Positions 43,201 through 55,682 are shown, counted from the first letter of the stretch. The stretch is 64,000 nucleotides of DNA from Helicoverpa zea (GCF_022581195.2 NC_061474.1:496001-560000); one strand, 5' to 3'. The notes: a model not told the origin generated them from the sequence alone. Made by a program: numbers and translations.

Positions 43201-44740
43201 AATTCGTAACTATAAAACTCCGAGATAAAATTATAGTCAACATAAAATAACTACCAAAACATACAAATCCCAAAACCAGAAATAAAAACTCAATTAAAAA
43301 TTACAAACTACGCAACCGAAAAAAAAAACTAATAAAATGAAAATAAAACTAAAACTCCTACTTAGTTCTGGCAACCCACCCTACTACGCCGCCCTGCGTA
43401 ACCGTAGACCCCGCCCGCTACGCCGCTACGGTGCTACGGCGCTACGCGTCTACGCCACACATACGTACCTAGAGGAACGTATATAGGTTTTTATAATAAT
43501 TTACGCTTGAAGGGAAGGGGTGGGCAGAAATCAAGCTGTCTTTATGAATTAACGCGGAAATATGTAATTAATGTTGAATGTGAATGTTTTAAAATACAGT
43601 TTATAAAAAATCCTTTTTTTTCAACACAGTAGGAAAGTAACTAAAAGTTTAAAAAATTATCTTGACCTTTTGTTCCAAAGTTAATTTTTTATTGCTTCTC
43701 GGAATACAATTTAATGCTGCTGACAGCATGACATTTAGAAGCCATTCAGCTGTCATTATGTGGGTGTCTGTTTATTACTGTTGCGAGGAATCCTACTCGT
43801 TAATTCGGGTTTAGATATCGTCCAAATAACTCATTTGAAAATAAATAAAGGGTATATATCTGGTCAGTTGCGAGTACATGGCCTGGGTAGATGCAATCTC
43901 GCCGTTTTTTGGGGCAGTTGAGTATGAGACGTTCGAAAAATGCTGTTTTGGAGCCAAGTTTGAATGAATGATTTTGAGTTTGAGCTTGGGACCGATGATG
44001 GGGCTGAGAAATGCTTTTAGTGGAAACCGCGGAAAAAAACGTAGCATAGGATAGCCACTAACGAGCTGTTCCGACTAACTAATGTCGGTTTCGGCTAGAT
44101 GCTGGACGCAGGCCACTTCGAACCAGTGTTCTTGAAAATCCGTCCTGTTGCTGTGATGATAATGACTATTGATGACTATTTTTACTGTTTAACCAACATT
44201 TTCACCCAAAAAATCGCGTCTGGGGGGAAACTATTTCCCGTACCTGAATACAATATAGCCTATATTTGTTAGTTATGCATTATATTATACAAGGTGTTGA
44301 TTTGCATTTGTGCCATACAATATGGGAAATAGCTAATATGCACTGCTTTTTTGGTCAATTGCAATTTTATGAATGATGAATAATTGTTGCGTGTGCTTTG
44401 TTTGCGTTTGTGTGATGGCGCAGCACGGTTTTAAGGCCAGTAACACACGCGCCAAGTTTAAATACGGCTAGATGACATTGAAGGAATTCCGAAAAAAAAA
44501 ATAAAAAAAGAATTACATACCAATTTTTTTGTTGATTTGGGTCGAGAATCATTAGCATAATATTACGTCCTTGAATATGGCACGGATGCAAATCAACAGC
44601 TTCTATAACTTTCTAAAGGTAAAAGATTTTTTTTAATCGGTGCATTTTGGTTACATACAAATATTTCCCCTTTACCCCCACAGTGCACACATATAAAACT
44701 ACTATATCTCCATTTTGTTAGTCCATCAAAGCCTAGGTAC
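40236..44740. other. Intergenic AT-rich DNA
   Basis: No gene recognised. A short run of GCTACG-like units lies at about 43384-43465, and a family B piece (ctatttcccgtacctgaata) near 44230. Several short open frames here have AT-driven composition and no recognisable motif. Confidence 0.5.
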
Positions 44741-44747
44741 ACATCGG

Positions 44748-45310
44748 GAAGGCTTCGACGCCACAACGTGTCAGCACATCAGCACATGTCACCCGGCTGA
44801 ACGGCTGACGATCAGACGCTGTCACGCTGACGTGACGCTTCTAGTTAGCTCGCTCCAATGTTAGTGGTGCATCAATGTTGGGCTTGTAACGTCAATGTAC
44901 TTTGACTCTTTTATGTAAGTGTAATGTGTTTGTGTTGGTGTAGAGTTATTTTAATTAATAGTATATAGTAGTTGGGTATTCTATTCTAACCTACAGACAG
45001 ACATGTGTTGTTGGGGAGTTTGTTGCGCCACTTCTTCTTTCCAGCAATAACACATAGGAAGTGGTGTTATAGTTAAGTTTTTGAGTTTTGTTCTAGGTAG
45101 TCGTGGTGGCCTAGGAGGCTTAAAAACAACCTCTCAAGTATGACCGTGAGTTATACAGCGGTAGGCTACGACGCCACACCGTGTAGGCACATATGTCACC
45201 CGGCTGAACGGCTAACGATCAGACGCTGTCACTTCTAGTTAGCTCGCTCCAATGTTAGTGGAGCATCAATGTTGCGCTCGTGAGCTTTCAATATATGTTG
45301 ACTTTGTTAT
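44748..45310 (+). repeat. Local direct duplication, two copies about 410 bp apart
   Basis: Copy 1 (about 44748-44912) and copy 2 (about 45156-45310) share gtcacccggctgaacggct, acgatcagacgctgtcac, cttctagttagctcgctcca and atgttagtgg. Copy 1 has an extra cgctgacgtga-type insertion. No coding sequence is apparent, so it is a tandem or segmental duplication of unknown content. Confidence 0.8.
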
Positions 45311-45461
45311 GGGTGGCATGTATTTATTATTTAAAATTGTTGAAGTAGTTTTAAATAAATATAAAAGTTACACTTATACTAATTTATTCTAATGGTCTGT
45401 CTATGTTTATACGTGAAACTGGAGTACTATTGGATGAGCAGTTATTTCAGTCGCTACATGT

Positions 45462-45552
45462 AAAACTGGTGCCCAGCTGCATCCAGTGACACCGGAAGCT
45501 GACCGTAACACGGTTAGAAAAAGGCTACGTAGATAATGGTTGATGATGAATA
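45462..45552 (+). repeat. SINE-like dispersed repeat (family A), diverged
   Basis: actggtgcccagctgcatcc, accggaagctgaccgtaaca and a closing atggttgatgatga follow the family A order. Confidence 0.55.
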
Positions 45553-45849
45553 ATTGTTTTTGTTGGGAGATACAACTAGGCAGTTGTATAATTTTAAATA
45601 AGCTACATATTCCATTATTTGAAAGAATACTTCCTTTTGCCTTGCTTTTCATTCAAATACTTTCCACTTATACCTACATACCTACAGTACATAGCTACCT
45701 ACAAAAACGTTGAAAGAGTTACCGTGAATTCTGAATCACTTTGAGATTGTAATCGTCGCCGTCTTCCTTAGAAATTATTGTTATTATGGAAAGCGCGAAT
45801 TTACTTGGAAAATATTTGAATGAGATTTCTTCCTATTACATACTTATGA

Positions 45850-45990
45850 GGGCACTAGCTTTTCCTCGCGGTTTCGCTTAGAACCAATATCCGCAACTGG
45901 TTATAAAAAAGCTTATGTAGGTAGGTATCTAAATTTCACAACAGACAGACATTTATTTTCGCATTTATAATACAAATAGGTAAGGATTAG
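45850..45990 (+). repeat. Family B dispersed repeat
   Basis: actagcttttcctcgcggtt, tcgcttagaacc, acaacagacagaca and tcgcatttataatacaaata give both ends of the family B layout in a short copy. Confidence 0.65.
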
Positions 45991-47788
45991 GATTTGCATC
46001 AACTGTTAAGTATTAATTGTAATTTTCCTACGAGAAAAGTAACTACAACGAGTCTGGATTGTTATTCAAAATTTTCCTAGATCGGATTTACAGTAGATAC
46101 CTAGATACTGGCGGATTAATAGTAGGTACTGGCTAGATTAAACATTGTAAATTCATTTGACTTTTTTATATACCTACCTAAGTAAGTACTTTATAATGTT
46201 TTTGTTTGTAATAACAAAATGTAAATAAAAGTATGAAGGATATGAATCGGACGTTCGACCGTATTTATTTTCTGTAATAAAAACAACGCTTATTCTTGGA
46301 ACACAGTCGAATAAAAGCGAAAAAAACATCATTTACATATATTTCATACCAGATCAAAAAAACTGCAAGACATTCTATCTCATACCCTGGTCAAAAAACA
46401 TCAAAAAATTCCAAACTTGAAGTAACAGTGAGAAGTTATCCCGGTCTCAATTTAACATGCATTTAGGTAATCGTTCCTCCCCTACCGTCCCGGGGGTGAG
46501 AATATAATGTTAGGGGTAGCGCCCCTTGCCTTGCGGGAAATCGCACACTTATTATATTTTGCGAAGCTGGGAGTTTCAACAACGAACAAATCTTGGATTA
46601 ATTTGTTTAGATGCTTTGTTAAGTTTTGGAGATCGTGGTTAAGTGACAGTGGTTGATTGATCATAAAGGTAAGAAAATGATGGCGCCGGCTTGGATGGGT
46701 GGCCTCTGTTTTAGAAAGCACGTTAAATTAGTGGGTCCCGACTGGCATTTTAACATTTAACTTGCGTGCGGCTAAAGATGCTGATTGCCCGATGATAATG
46801 AAATGTAGGGAACATTTTAATAATTACGTTTTTCATTTTGAATAACCAAAATACCAAATACATTTTGACAAATTGGATTGCCAATTAAGAAATGTTCATA
46901 AAGGAGGGGTTAACGCTCAGCATTAGGGGAGTTTAGACTGATTATAATTATGGATGATTGCAATAATCCAAAAGTTTCTCGTGTGATGGAAGAGACCTGC
47001 TTTTATTGTGCTTATGTTCATCGACCAATTGTTAGCATCAAGGAAGATTCTCTTCAGGTATTCAAAATCAAATTGATGCTCTTTAATAATCTGCACACTT
47101 AACAACTGCCCAAATGACCAAACACTGAAAATCTCCTTGTTCTAAATCCGATAACACCCTTAAAATCCACGGATAAAATACGACAGGGTAACAGGTACTT
47201 TCTCTAACCCTCTAACCGCTCCCCAGCGTCACTGCCAAGTGGAAACTAACCCTCAACTTAGAGGGATTGAATTAAATATCGATCCTCATTAGATTTGCCG
47301 TGACGAATTTTAAGAGACGATTTTCTTCTTTGCTAAGGGCTTTGGCAAAGGGGTTGACTTATATGCATTTAGTTGGGTCATTTTATGCCTTTAATGTTGA
47401 ATAGTTTTGTATTTGTTTTTAAATATTTTGTGAAAAAAATAAGCTTCAAGCTGAGGACCGAATGATATGGCACTCAGCTTAGGTAAGTTCAACAATGGCG
47501 AACATGGACTGTTGCAGAATGGTTATTTAGAAAAACACCTATCAGTAGATTTATATCAATTTTATTACATTTACTTGTAGAAAAAGACATTTATAATAAA
47601 TTATCCACGGTTTGGATATTATTTACTAGGTACCTACCTACTGCAATACTGTTATGTATCTGAAACACTGCAACGCTTAAGTATCTATGTACTTATTTAG
47701 GGGATACTCTAAAACAGAAATCACAGGCGAGCTTTACTCTAGTGCTGGCTAACGAAGCTTTCAGAAACCGCAGCTGTAAATAATTTAG
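45991..47788. other. Intergenic AT-rich DNA
   Basis: Nothing recognised beyond short AT-rich open frames. A slightly GC-rich patch near 46475-46550 has no clear identity. Confidence 0.45.
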
Positions 47789-49104
47789 GTAGGGTAAATA
47801 CGCCAAATGTCGGCCCCCTTAGCGATTTTCTGATTGCGGTTCGCTATAGCACCGTCAGTTTCCAACGAAAGATAGTTTCTGATGCGGTTTTGGATAGTTT
47901 GATTAATCTATGTCATGTTTATAGGCATAAGATTGATATTTCTACGAAAAGAAAAAAGTAATAAGGCTTAGATGCGTCGAGAACAGAAAAACCCTAAAGT
48001 CGGCCATTCACGGCCCAAGGTCGGTTGCGTTTTTTCCAAATGTCGGCCAGGTATAGGCTGTTTTAAATTAAGGCAGTGACAAATATTATTAACATGATTT
48101 ATTTTAGCAGAATTATAATATAATACTAAGTATACATTTGTAATTGTATTTGTTTAATTTATAGTAAAATATTTTTTTTGTTTCCCCTAAACAAAAAAAG
48201 TCGTTTTCACGACCAACCATTTATATTTTTTAAGCTAATAAGAACGGTTTAATAGATAGCAAGTATCAAACTATAAAGCTACCATAAACATGCCTACAAT
48301 ACTGTCAACTCCTACATTTAAACTTAACTCCTATACGATATAATGAATTATAATAAATAAATTATTTCATTTTGAGAAAATGAAAAAATATAAAAGTATT
48401 TTTTCATCAGCCTGTATAGTGGCGCTTGAGTTCGAGGCTGGTCGACATTACGATTATTTACGATTATTTACGATTCTAATGTCGGCCCCTATTTCTTGTA
48501 CCTTATTTCTCGAGATTCAACTAATATCACCCCGGCCGTTATTTGGCTATTAAACGTAAAATAGATCTATTTGCCTATAAGCTTTGCAAATTCTCTTGTT
48601 AAGCCAACGGAATTAGTACAATAGGAATTTATAAAATAGACTGCATTTGCTTTAAGTCGGCCACGGCCGAGACTCCGGTTTTAAGTCAAAACTGTTGTCC
48701 TAATGGCGGCCTCCTATTTTTCCTTGAAAAATATACGCAAAACGCTGAAAAAACTATCTTAAAATATAGTAAAAATAACCCATTAGTGACAATCAAGCTT
48801 AAAACAAAAATAAATAAATGTTTTATCGTTCTAATATCAATCCCCAAAATGTGAGTATTCACTTCGAGTAAGCTACTTTACGTGCGAATTTGATGTTTCA
48901 ACGGCGCAATCGCTACTGACGCTCAGTATGAGAAGAGTAAGTGACAGAATCGGATAGTAACGATTTGTACGTATAGAGTATAAACCAAGGTTGCAATTCG
49001 AGGAGCAAAACTAACACTTAATTACCTTTTGAATGAATGCAAGCTGAAAATGTACAGACGGCCGAAGTTTGGGGGGAGGCCGACATTTGGCGTATTTACC
49101 CTAC
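47789..49104. mobile_element. DNA transposon with perfect 27-bp TIRs and TA flanks, non-autonomous
   Basis: 47789-47815 and 49078-49104 are perfect reverse complements. If the element begins GGGTAAATACGCC, it is flanked by TA on both sides, as in Tc1/mariner-type insertions. The inner TIR motif GTCGGCC recurs inside near 48001, 48044, 48481 and 48656, like subterminal transposase-binding repeats. No transposase-like frame was found. Superfamily uncertain. Confidence 0.85.
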
Positions 49105-50406
49105 ATGACCAAACAAACAAGTCTTAACATAAAACGTTTTCAAAGGGATTTTCCATGAAATATGAAGAAAAAGCAATTCATTTTTACTTTTTTTTAAAGC
49201 AGTTATTTTTTGTTTAATTTATTTTACTTATATTCCCCACGAAGAACTATTGTCAAAGTATGAAATGCTACAAGTGGTGCCATCTATCAAAAGCTACTTA
49301 ACTACACGACTCACCTTTTAGTTGCGTTCTTCATTCACCTGCGTGAGTGTCTAATTAATTCTCATTATTCTCAATAGATGTCGCTAGTAGTGAAATGGCG
49401 CACCACAATATTTTTATATTTGTTTTGTAATTATTTGGGCGGGTCGGAAACTCGGCAGGAATTTATGTTTTTGTATGTGTACCCATTTTCGTATGATTTA
49501 CAACGTCAATAAGGCGATGTATGATAATTTGATCTTCGTAACCTATGTTGGCGTTATCAGTGAAATTAATCATTATTTCCACTTTATCGGATGTAATAAA
49601 AATATGTTAATCACGTTATAACCGTTTCGACCTTAATTTAATTTCCATGTTTTGCGTGTGAGTCATAATATTTTATGGAATGAAGCAGCTGATTTGATGA
49701 TTAGAACTTTTATCATTTTTGTTGGTTGATACGGACATTTATTGGAACAAATTACCTAACTGCATTTGCTTTTTTCTAGATAAATAATTTTCACATCAGA
49801 TAACAGCAAAAAACAGTTCCTAATAATTTACGATAGTCAGAAATGTTGTTACGGCAGACATCGCGACGTCATAAAATGTTTTTTTGTCGCCGATCCAATT
49901 AGAACGGGTTTTGATTGATTGATTGCCTGACCGATTTCACCTTCCTAGAAATAGGGGGGGTCCCCTATTAAAGTCATCTTTATAACCATAACAGCATAGT
50001 CAAAATAAATCAAACATCCGAATTAATAATCTCCTCCTTTGTGGCCGAAAGATGGATGATCTTATTAGGTAGGTACTATTGCGCATGCACGAGGAGTCAA
50101 ATGACTGACTTCAGAAGGGCAAAGTTATTTGAAGAGAAATAGCATGATAAATAGATATTTCTATTTTTAAGTACCAAGGAAAATAAGATTAATAAATTGC
50201 CCGTTTTTACTCTTTTCATTGCAAAGAAAATAAAAAAAACATTTCCACAACTTCGCAGTTGGCTAATTGTTAGGCGCGTAGGCACGGAAACTAGTTTTCA
50301 AACCGGTTTTTTTTATCGATATAAGGCAGAACATGCAGTTACTTGTACGGTAAAGAATAAATAAATTATTACATATGAGACAAACGATGTTATCTATGGT
50401 CTAAGC
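49105..50406. other. Intergenic AT-rich DNA
   Basis: No gene or defined element recognised between the two DNA transposons. Confidence 0.4.
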
Positions 50407-51395
50407 GCGGGTCGCGCATAGACATAATATTAGTAAACAGGACTGCGCATATAAACCCAAAAAACGAGCCGAGTGAAACAGTTAGTACGGAGGCTGTCTG
50501 TCCCTTTCTAATAGGGTGACTATGAGATTAAGCTATGTGAGACAAATCCGAATTTGCTAAGATTATTAAACACAGATTAGTATTGAAGTTTTAACTTACG
50601 CAGTTTGTGACCTTAAGATACTAATAAAGGCTTTTAATAATTAGCGGAAATTAGCAGTATAAAAGCAGGAAGATTCGAAGTGAAGACTGTTTTTTTTGTA
50701 TTTCTACTTCATATATAGACTGCTGAGCCATTTATGTCGCCTTTCTTCATTTTTTGGGAAGCTATAACAATAGTACAACAGTTTTAAAATCCATCACCCA
50801 TATTTTGACTCGTTACAAGAATTCATGGGCACCCTAGTTGTTTGGTTTACGAAAATGTTATTATTAGCTAACCTGTGGAACGATATATTGCAACCACCAT
50901 AGGATTCACATTTGCAAGTAGAAACGCAACACTTTTCACCATTTTAATAGTTTAAATTGATTTAATACAAAAAAATATAAACAAAATTTTAAATGCTGAT
51001 TACGCGCCAAGAATGTTCAGGGTTACCGCTAGAAAATAAAAAAAAGCAAAATAAAAATTTATGTTGTTTATGTTTTAATAATAAATACGAATAAATTAAT
51101 GCGATTGTTATTAATTTGTTGACTTACAATTGTTAAAATAAGATAAAAATATAAGTGATTCAATTGTTTTTTGGGAAGACAAAACTTTTGATCACAACAT
51201 TTTTTTATGCTGGCAAGGTGTTAGAAAGAGACAGACAGCCTCCGTTCGAACTATCCCTCTCGGCTCGGATTTGCCTCTGTGTATTATGCAATCAATTTAG
51301 TACCTTATTGCGTTAGAATAGAGTTCATTTTCGTAAATATATATTTTGAGCGTGCGCAATCTTGTTTAGTAATATTATATCTATGGGGTCGCGTC
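50407..51395. mobile_element. Inverted-repeat element, about 1 kb
   Basis: The left arm (about 50410-50515) and right arm (about 51212-51395) are complementary in two blocks. The outer block is catagacataatattagtaa then acaggactgcgca. The inner block is ggaggctgtctgtccctttc next to gagccgag. The right arm has about 80 extra bases between the blocks. The core is AT-rich and non-coding. It is probably an old non-autonomous DNA transposon; no flanking duplication was recognised. Confidence 0.7.
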
Positions 51396-52027
51396 CCCGT
51401 TGACTCAGAGCGCATGCGTCATAGACGTCAACATATTATGAACTACGTTAAAATACGGAACTAAAGAAAAGTGCACTCATTTTGATGTTTTTTCTTGTAA
51501 TTTTTTGACAATCAGCGCCACTCTTGCGGGTCAACTTATGTTGGTTTTTACCAGCTGTATTTTGCTTTTGTTTTAATAATATTTCGTTAGTCATTTTTAG
51601 CGGTTTGTTAAGTTATTGTTGTTAACTTTAAATAAGTATTTATTGAGTAACAGAGGTGTGTTTGCGAAAGATTAGACTTGGGTTCTTGGAATTTCGTTAT
51701 ATTAAAAAAGAATACTTATATTTTTTTCAAAATATGTAGGTATCTATCTACTGATCGCGGGTTTTTTATTAAAATATTCAAATTGCAGACATTAGGACAT
51801 GCTTAGGATCCTAAATAAAAAATGGAAATAGAACCTATTTAGGTGTTATAAAAACAAGCCTTTAGATTATAATAGAATAGCCTCTCATTTTAGCCGATGC
51901 AGCATTCGATATCAAGAATTAATTACTTATTACGAAAGTTTCCCTGACATTATCATGAGTCTATTTAAAAATCCTTTTAAGTTAAATCCATATTGACTCG
52001 CGCCGGCCCACAGATTGCATCTACAAG

Positions 52028-54176
52028 CAGGCCCGCCGCTAGCTGTTTGTTCGCCCGCGTGCAAAACCGATTATGCCGCCCTACGACTACATATTATACT
52101 GGGTTTTGTCAAAAAATATATAAGGGGTGGGGTCCAGGGGGACCGGACCCCCCCGCCCATTCATATCCATTTTACTTGTCCAACAGAAAAAAATATGTAC
52201 ATGCACCGCTCTGATTGCAAAAAAACGCACTTCCTTTTGGATACATAAATATTGCAATAGGTACATAACATATTACACATAACTTTTTATTTACTTGAAA
52301 TGCTCTAAGTCTTAGAGTAACCTAAGAAGTCCTGGGTTAGCCCATAAGCAGACTAAGCAATTGCTTAGGGCATCAATACAGTGCAATCATTACCCAAGTG
52401 GCCCCTATGTATTGAAAGATTGTGATTAATGGGTAGGTACCAACATAATGTATATCAAAGTGCTTAGAACAGATTATGGGTAACTTAAACTAACGAAATT
52501 AAATATCTATAGCAATGTTTAATTTCAGTAAAATATGTTATTAATGGTTTTTGGTGGGTTTCCCGTTGAAAAAGTCAACGCATGAGACACATTTCATATG
52601 TAAGGAAGCGCGAGCGAAGCGAGCGCGAAATTTTTTTAGTCTAAGGACACAAAACAAATAAAAACCACTGTAAATTAACAAAGCAAAGTCAAAAAGTAAG
52701 ATATGCACAGAAATGAAGTGCTAATGTACATGAAGCCGCGAGCGAAGCGAGCGCGATTTTTTCCTTAGAGTTTTCATGAAGTAAACATATCATAAAAAGC
52801 CAAAGTGAACAAAAAGCTATAACGGACGTGCGCGAAAAATGATTGTTCGGAATAGAATGCCTCAACAATTAAACAAAGATAAATTGCCGGTATTGATAAT
52901 CAGTGCCGGTTTTAACTCTACCAGCGCCCTGGGCGAGATTTCTACGGCGCCCTTCAACTGCAATTCAAACCCATACGAAAAACAGAGGTGTGTGTAGTTA
53001 CCGATTGCGCGAGCGAAGCGAGCGCGAATATATATTTTTTTATAGTTAATAAGTCAAGCAAAAATTACGTAAAATGTAGCCCAATCGTACATAAGTTATT
53101 GCTGGTTGGTGAATGCAAAAACACCGGAACATGTCTTCTGATTGCGCGAGCGAAGCGAGCGCGAATTTTTTTGTTATATTTTAGAACTCAAAACAAAAAT
53201 TACTTAAAATTTTGCCCAAACGTACATAACTCTTTGTTGGTGTTGGCGCCTATGTATTATATTTTTGGGACTTAAAGTAGTACCGTAAATAAGAAAGTTC
53301 ATATGGAAACTAGAAGTTACTTTCTTATTAATAAAAGAACTCAAAAACGACGCTACCTTTTTGCTAGGGTAGACTAAAATATTGTTGAAAAATAAAACAA
53401 CTGTAAAGTGAAGCAAGCCCGAAAATGTTTGAGTTTTGGATCATAAAAGTCCTAAACATATATAATAAAAAACGACTGTGAAGTGAAGAAGCCGCGAGCG
53501 AAGGGAGCGTGATTTTTTTTGAGTATTGGGACATTAAAAGTAGCTATATGTGATAAAAAATTGAAGCGTAAAGTAAGGAAACCGCGAGCGGAGCGAGCGC
53601 GAAAATTTTTGAGTTTTGGGACATAAAAGTAGTGTTTGTTCGAGAATTTCTCAAATTTAACGCGGAATTAAACACAAATTCGCTTCGGCGCCCCTGAGCC
53701 CGCGGCGTCCGGGTTATTCGCATACGCTGCACCATAAGTTAAGATGGCCCTGATGCTATCCATTCATTTGGATACAGTTCTTGTAAGTTGCAATCTTTGA
53801 TGAAATTTAAAACAAAAATAGGAGTAACATTCTGATCAAGGATTGGTGGGGGGCCTGCGGTGCCCCTTATATCCGGCGCCCTGGGCCGTCGCCCAACCGC
53901 GCCCTACCGCTACTAACTGCGATATCTGACATGGAGGCGCGAGCGTAGCGAGCGCGAATTTTTTTGGGGATGCAAAGGGTGAACCCGTCAAAATTGATAG
54001 GGGACGACCAAAGCGAGGGCGTCTATTGCTGTGTTCGGAAATATTGAAATCAAATAATTGATAAAAAGATATTGTATTTTTTTAATATTACGTGATAAGT
54101 CACTCGATTTGCCGCCCCCTAGGACGTGCCGCCCGCGTGCGGTGCACGCCTTGCACGCCCGCTTACGGCGGGCCTG
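52028..54176. mobile_element. hAT-like DNA transposon, non-autonomous, 2149 bp, with 8-bp target duplication
   Basis: The ends are CAGGCCCGCCG (52028-52038) and its reverse complement (54166-54176). They are flanked by the identical octamer TCTACAAG at 52020-52027 and 54177-54184. Ends starting CAG with an 8-bp duplication are the hAT signature. There is no transposase frame. Inside are seven copies of a GC-rich mirror-symmetric motif and further hAT-like ends (cagtgccggttttaactcta at 52901; reverse complement of CAGGGCCATCTTAACTTATG near 53733-53752), so older hAT pieces are probably nested. Confidence 0.88.
52608..53956 (+). repeat. Seven dispersed copies of a mirror-symmetric GC motif
   Basis: The full motif is GCGCGAGCGAAGCGAGCGCG, which reads the same when reversed without complementing. 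Copies: 52608-52627, 52737-52755, 53007-53026, 53144-53163, 53493-53511 (diverged), 53583-53601 and 53937-53956. Each is followed by a T-run, and several by a ttttgggacataaaagta-like stretch. Spacing varies from 90 to 354 bp. The units look like relics of an amplified longer repeat inside the hAT-like element. Confidence 0.8.
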
Positions 54177-55136
54177 TCTACAAGTAAATATTTGGGGCAT
54201 GCAAATGCATTTTACGATGCATAATAAAAATTTACAAACAAAGGAGGCCTTGCGATATGGAGTTCAGTAAAGATCGAGTCTTTGTGTTGCTATCTTGGAA
54301 ACAGCTGAACCGATTCAATAACTTGACATTGTGGCAATGAGAGTGTGAATATGGAGTGATTTTTCAATAATATTATTTGGTTTACACTGTCTTTGTTTTT
54401 TCCTTAAGGCGTTTATTAGTAGTACGTACCATCATTACGCGAAACGCACTTAAATTAGGTGTCTGTTAAAAGTGGCACAAACTTTCAACAATTAACGTCC
54501 TTTTATTGTATTTTTTAAGCCTCCTGACATTGCTAAGCATGTTGCCTGAGAGAGTCGAACAATGACACAAGTGCAGCCAAGCTGTAATTGCCGACACCTA
54601 TAGCCCTTAAAAATGTCCCAGTCGCTTCAACATTTAAAAAAAAACAAGAGTTAGGCTTCATTCTGACCCAAACATAGGTAAGTATCTGTACAATTTTACC
54701 TTGTCTGCCAGTAGTTAGGTAATTATTATTTCATTGAATTAAATATTTCTAATGAATGAATGTGCACCGAAGCACGTACCATATGTTCAAAATATCTGTT
54801 GTGCAGTAAATAAGTTAGTTCACGAGCTATATTTAGAAGTGTCGGACAGAGCGCGCCTTGTTACGTTGTCACCCTTGCCTTGCAAATATTTCAAGAGTTA
54901 TGCACTACATACCTACTTGAAAGTCTTTAGAAAAGAAGAAAAATATCAAAGCAGCTAGTTCTATTTTTTTGGGTGTTGTACCGCCAATGGAAGGCATACA
55001 GGGTTCAGATAAAGGCTATCGAAGATAGCTTGCGGTAGTAGTAAAACAATGTATGAGGAATTACATTATCATTGATTGTTATTAGGTTTTTAGCAGTCAG
55101 CATGTCATATGGTACCTATACACCGTTATTTATGAA

Positions 55137-55245
55137 CAATTATCAAATGACCCCTATCGATGTGTGTGGGTGCAGCATGAGGGAGTGTCAAACTCTTACG
55201 GACTAAAACCCACCATGTTACTTCTTATGCCTAACTTTTCATTCG
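55137..55245 (-). mobile_element. R1-clade LINE 3' UTR fragment
   Basis: atcaaatgacccctatcgat, gtgggtgcagcatgagggag, tgtcaaactcttacggacta and aaacccaccatgttacttct are the reverse complement of the tail at about 39860-39950. Confidence 0.75.
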
Positions 55246-55287
55246 ACAACCTTTAAAAAGTTTAGAGAACTTGGCTATCCTATCCTG

Positions 55288-55682
55288 GGGCCCGATTCTC
55301 CTAATTTTACTTAAGCGACATACGATTCACGTTCGACTCGATTCGACTGAGATCCAATCCCGACTCGATTACAATTGAAGTGTATGTGGCATTCCGCTAT
55401 TTCTTCTTTGAAATAAACGTTTTTATCCTTTTCTGTCATTCAATAATGAACCATTTTGTCTGCTAATGATTTACGATTGCAAAATGATTGTACAGCAAAC
55501 TACCGTATAGACCAAAATCACCAAAATAGCAGACCAATCGCACACCAATTAAATGTCAATCGAATACGATTGGTCTTTTATTAGTAGCAGAATGCTCGAT
55601 ATGGTTAAAACTGCTATTGCGATCATATTGGGATTCGATTTCTATTCGATTTTGACATTATTAACTTAAGAGAATCAGGCCC
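55288..55682. mobile_element. MITE, about 395 bp, rich in ATTCGAT-type motifs
   Basis: Ends GGGCCCGATTCTC (55288) and the complement of GGGCCTGATTCTC (ending 55682) match 12 of 13. Next to each lies a TTAAG block (acttaagcg left, ttaacttaagag right). The interior holds many cgattcgac, attcgatt and aatcgaat motifs. No coding. I recall related gggcccgattctct repeats in moth DNA. A flanking duplication is not evident. Confidence 0.75.

Noticed and set aside
52901..53752. A second complete hAT element nested inside the first
   Set aside because: Both ends look hAT-like, but the flanking octamers (TTGATAAT and ATGCTATC) do not match, so a clean insertion cannot be claimed.
52608..53956. CRISPR-like array because of a repeated 20-mer
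   Set aside because: Spacing is irregular (90-354 bp), the repeats diverge, and this is animal nuclear DNA inside a hAT-like element.
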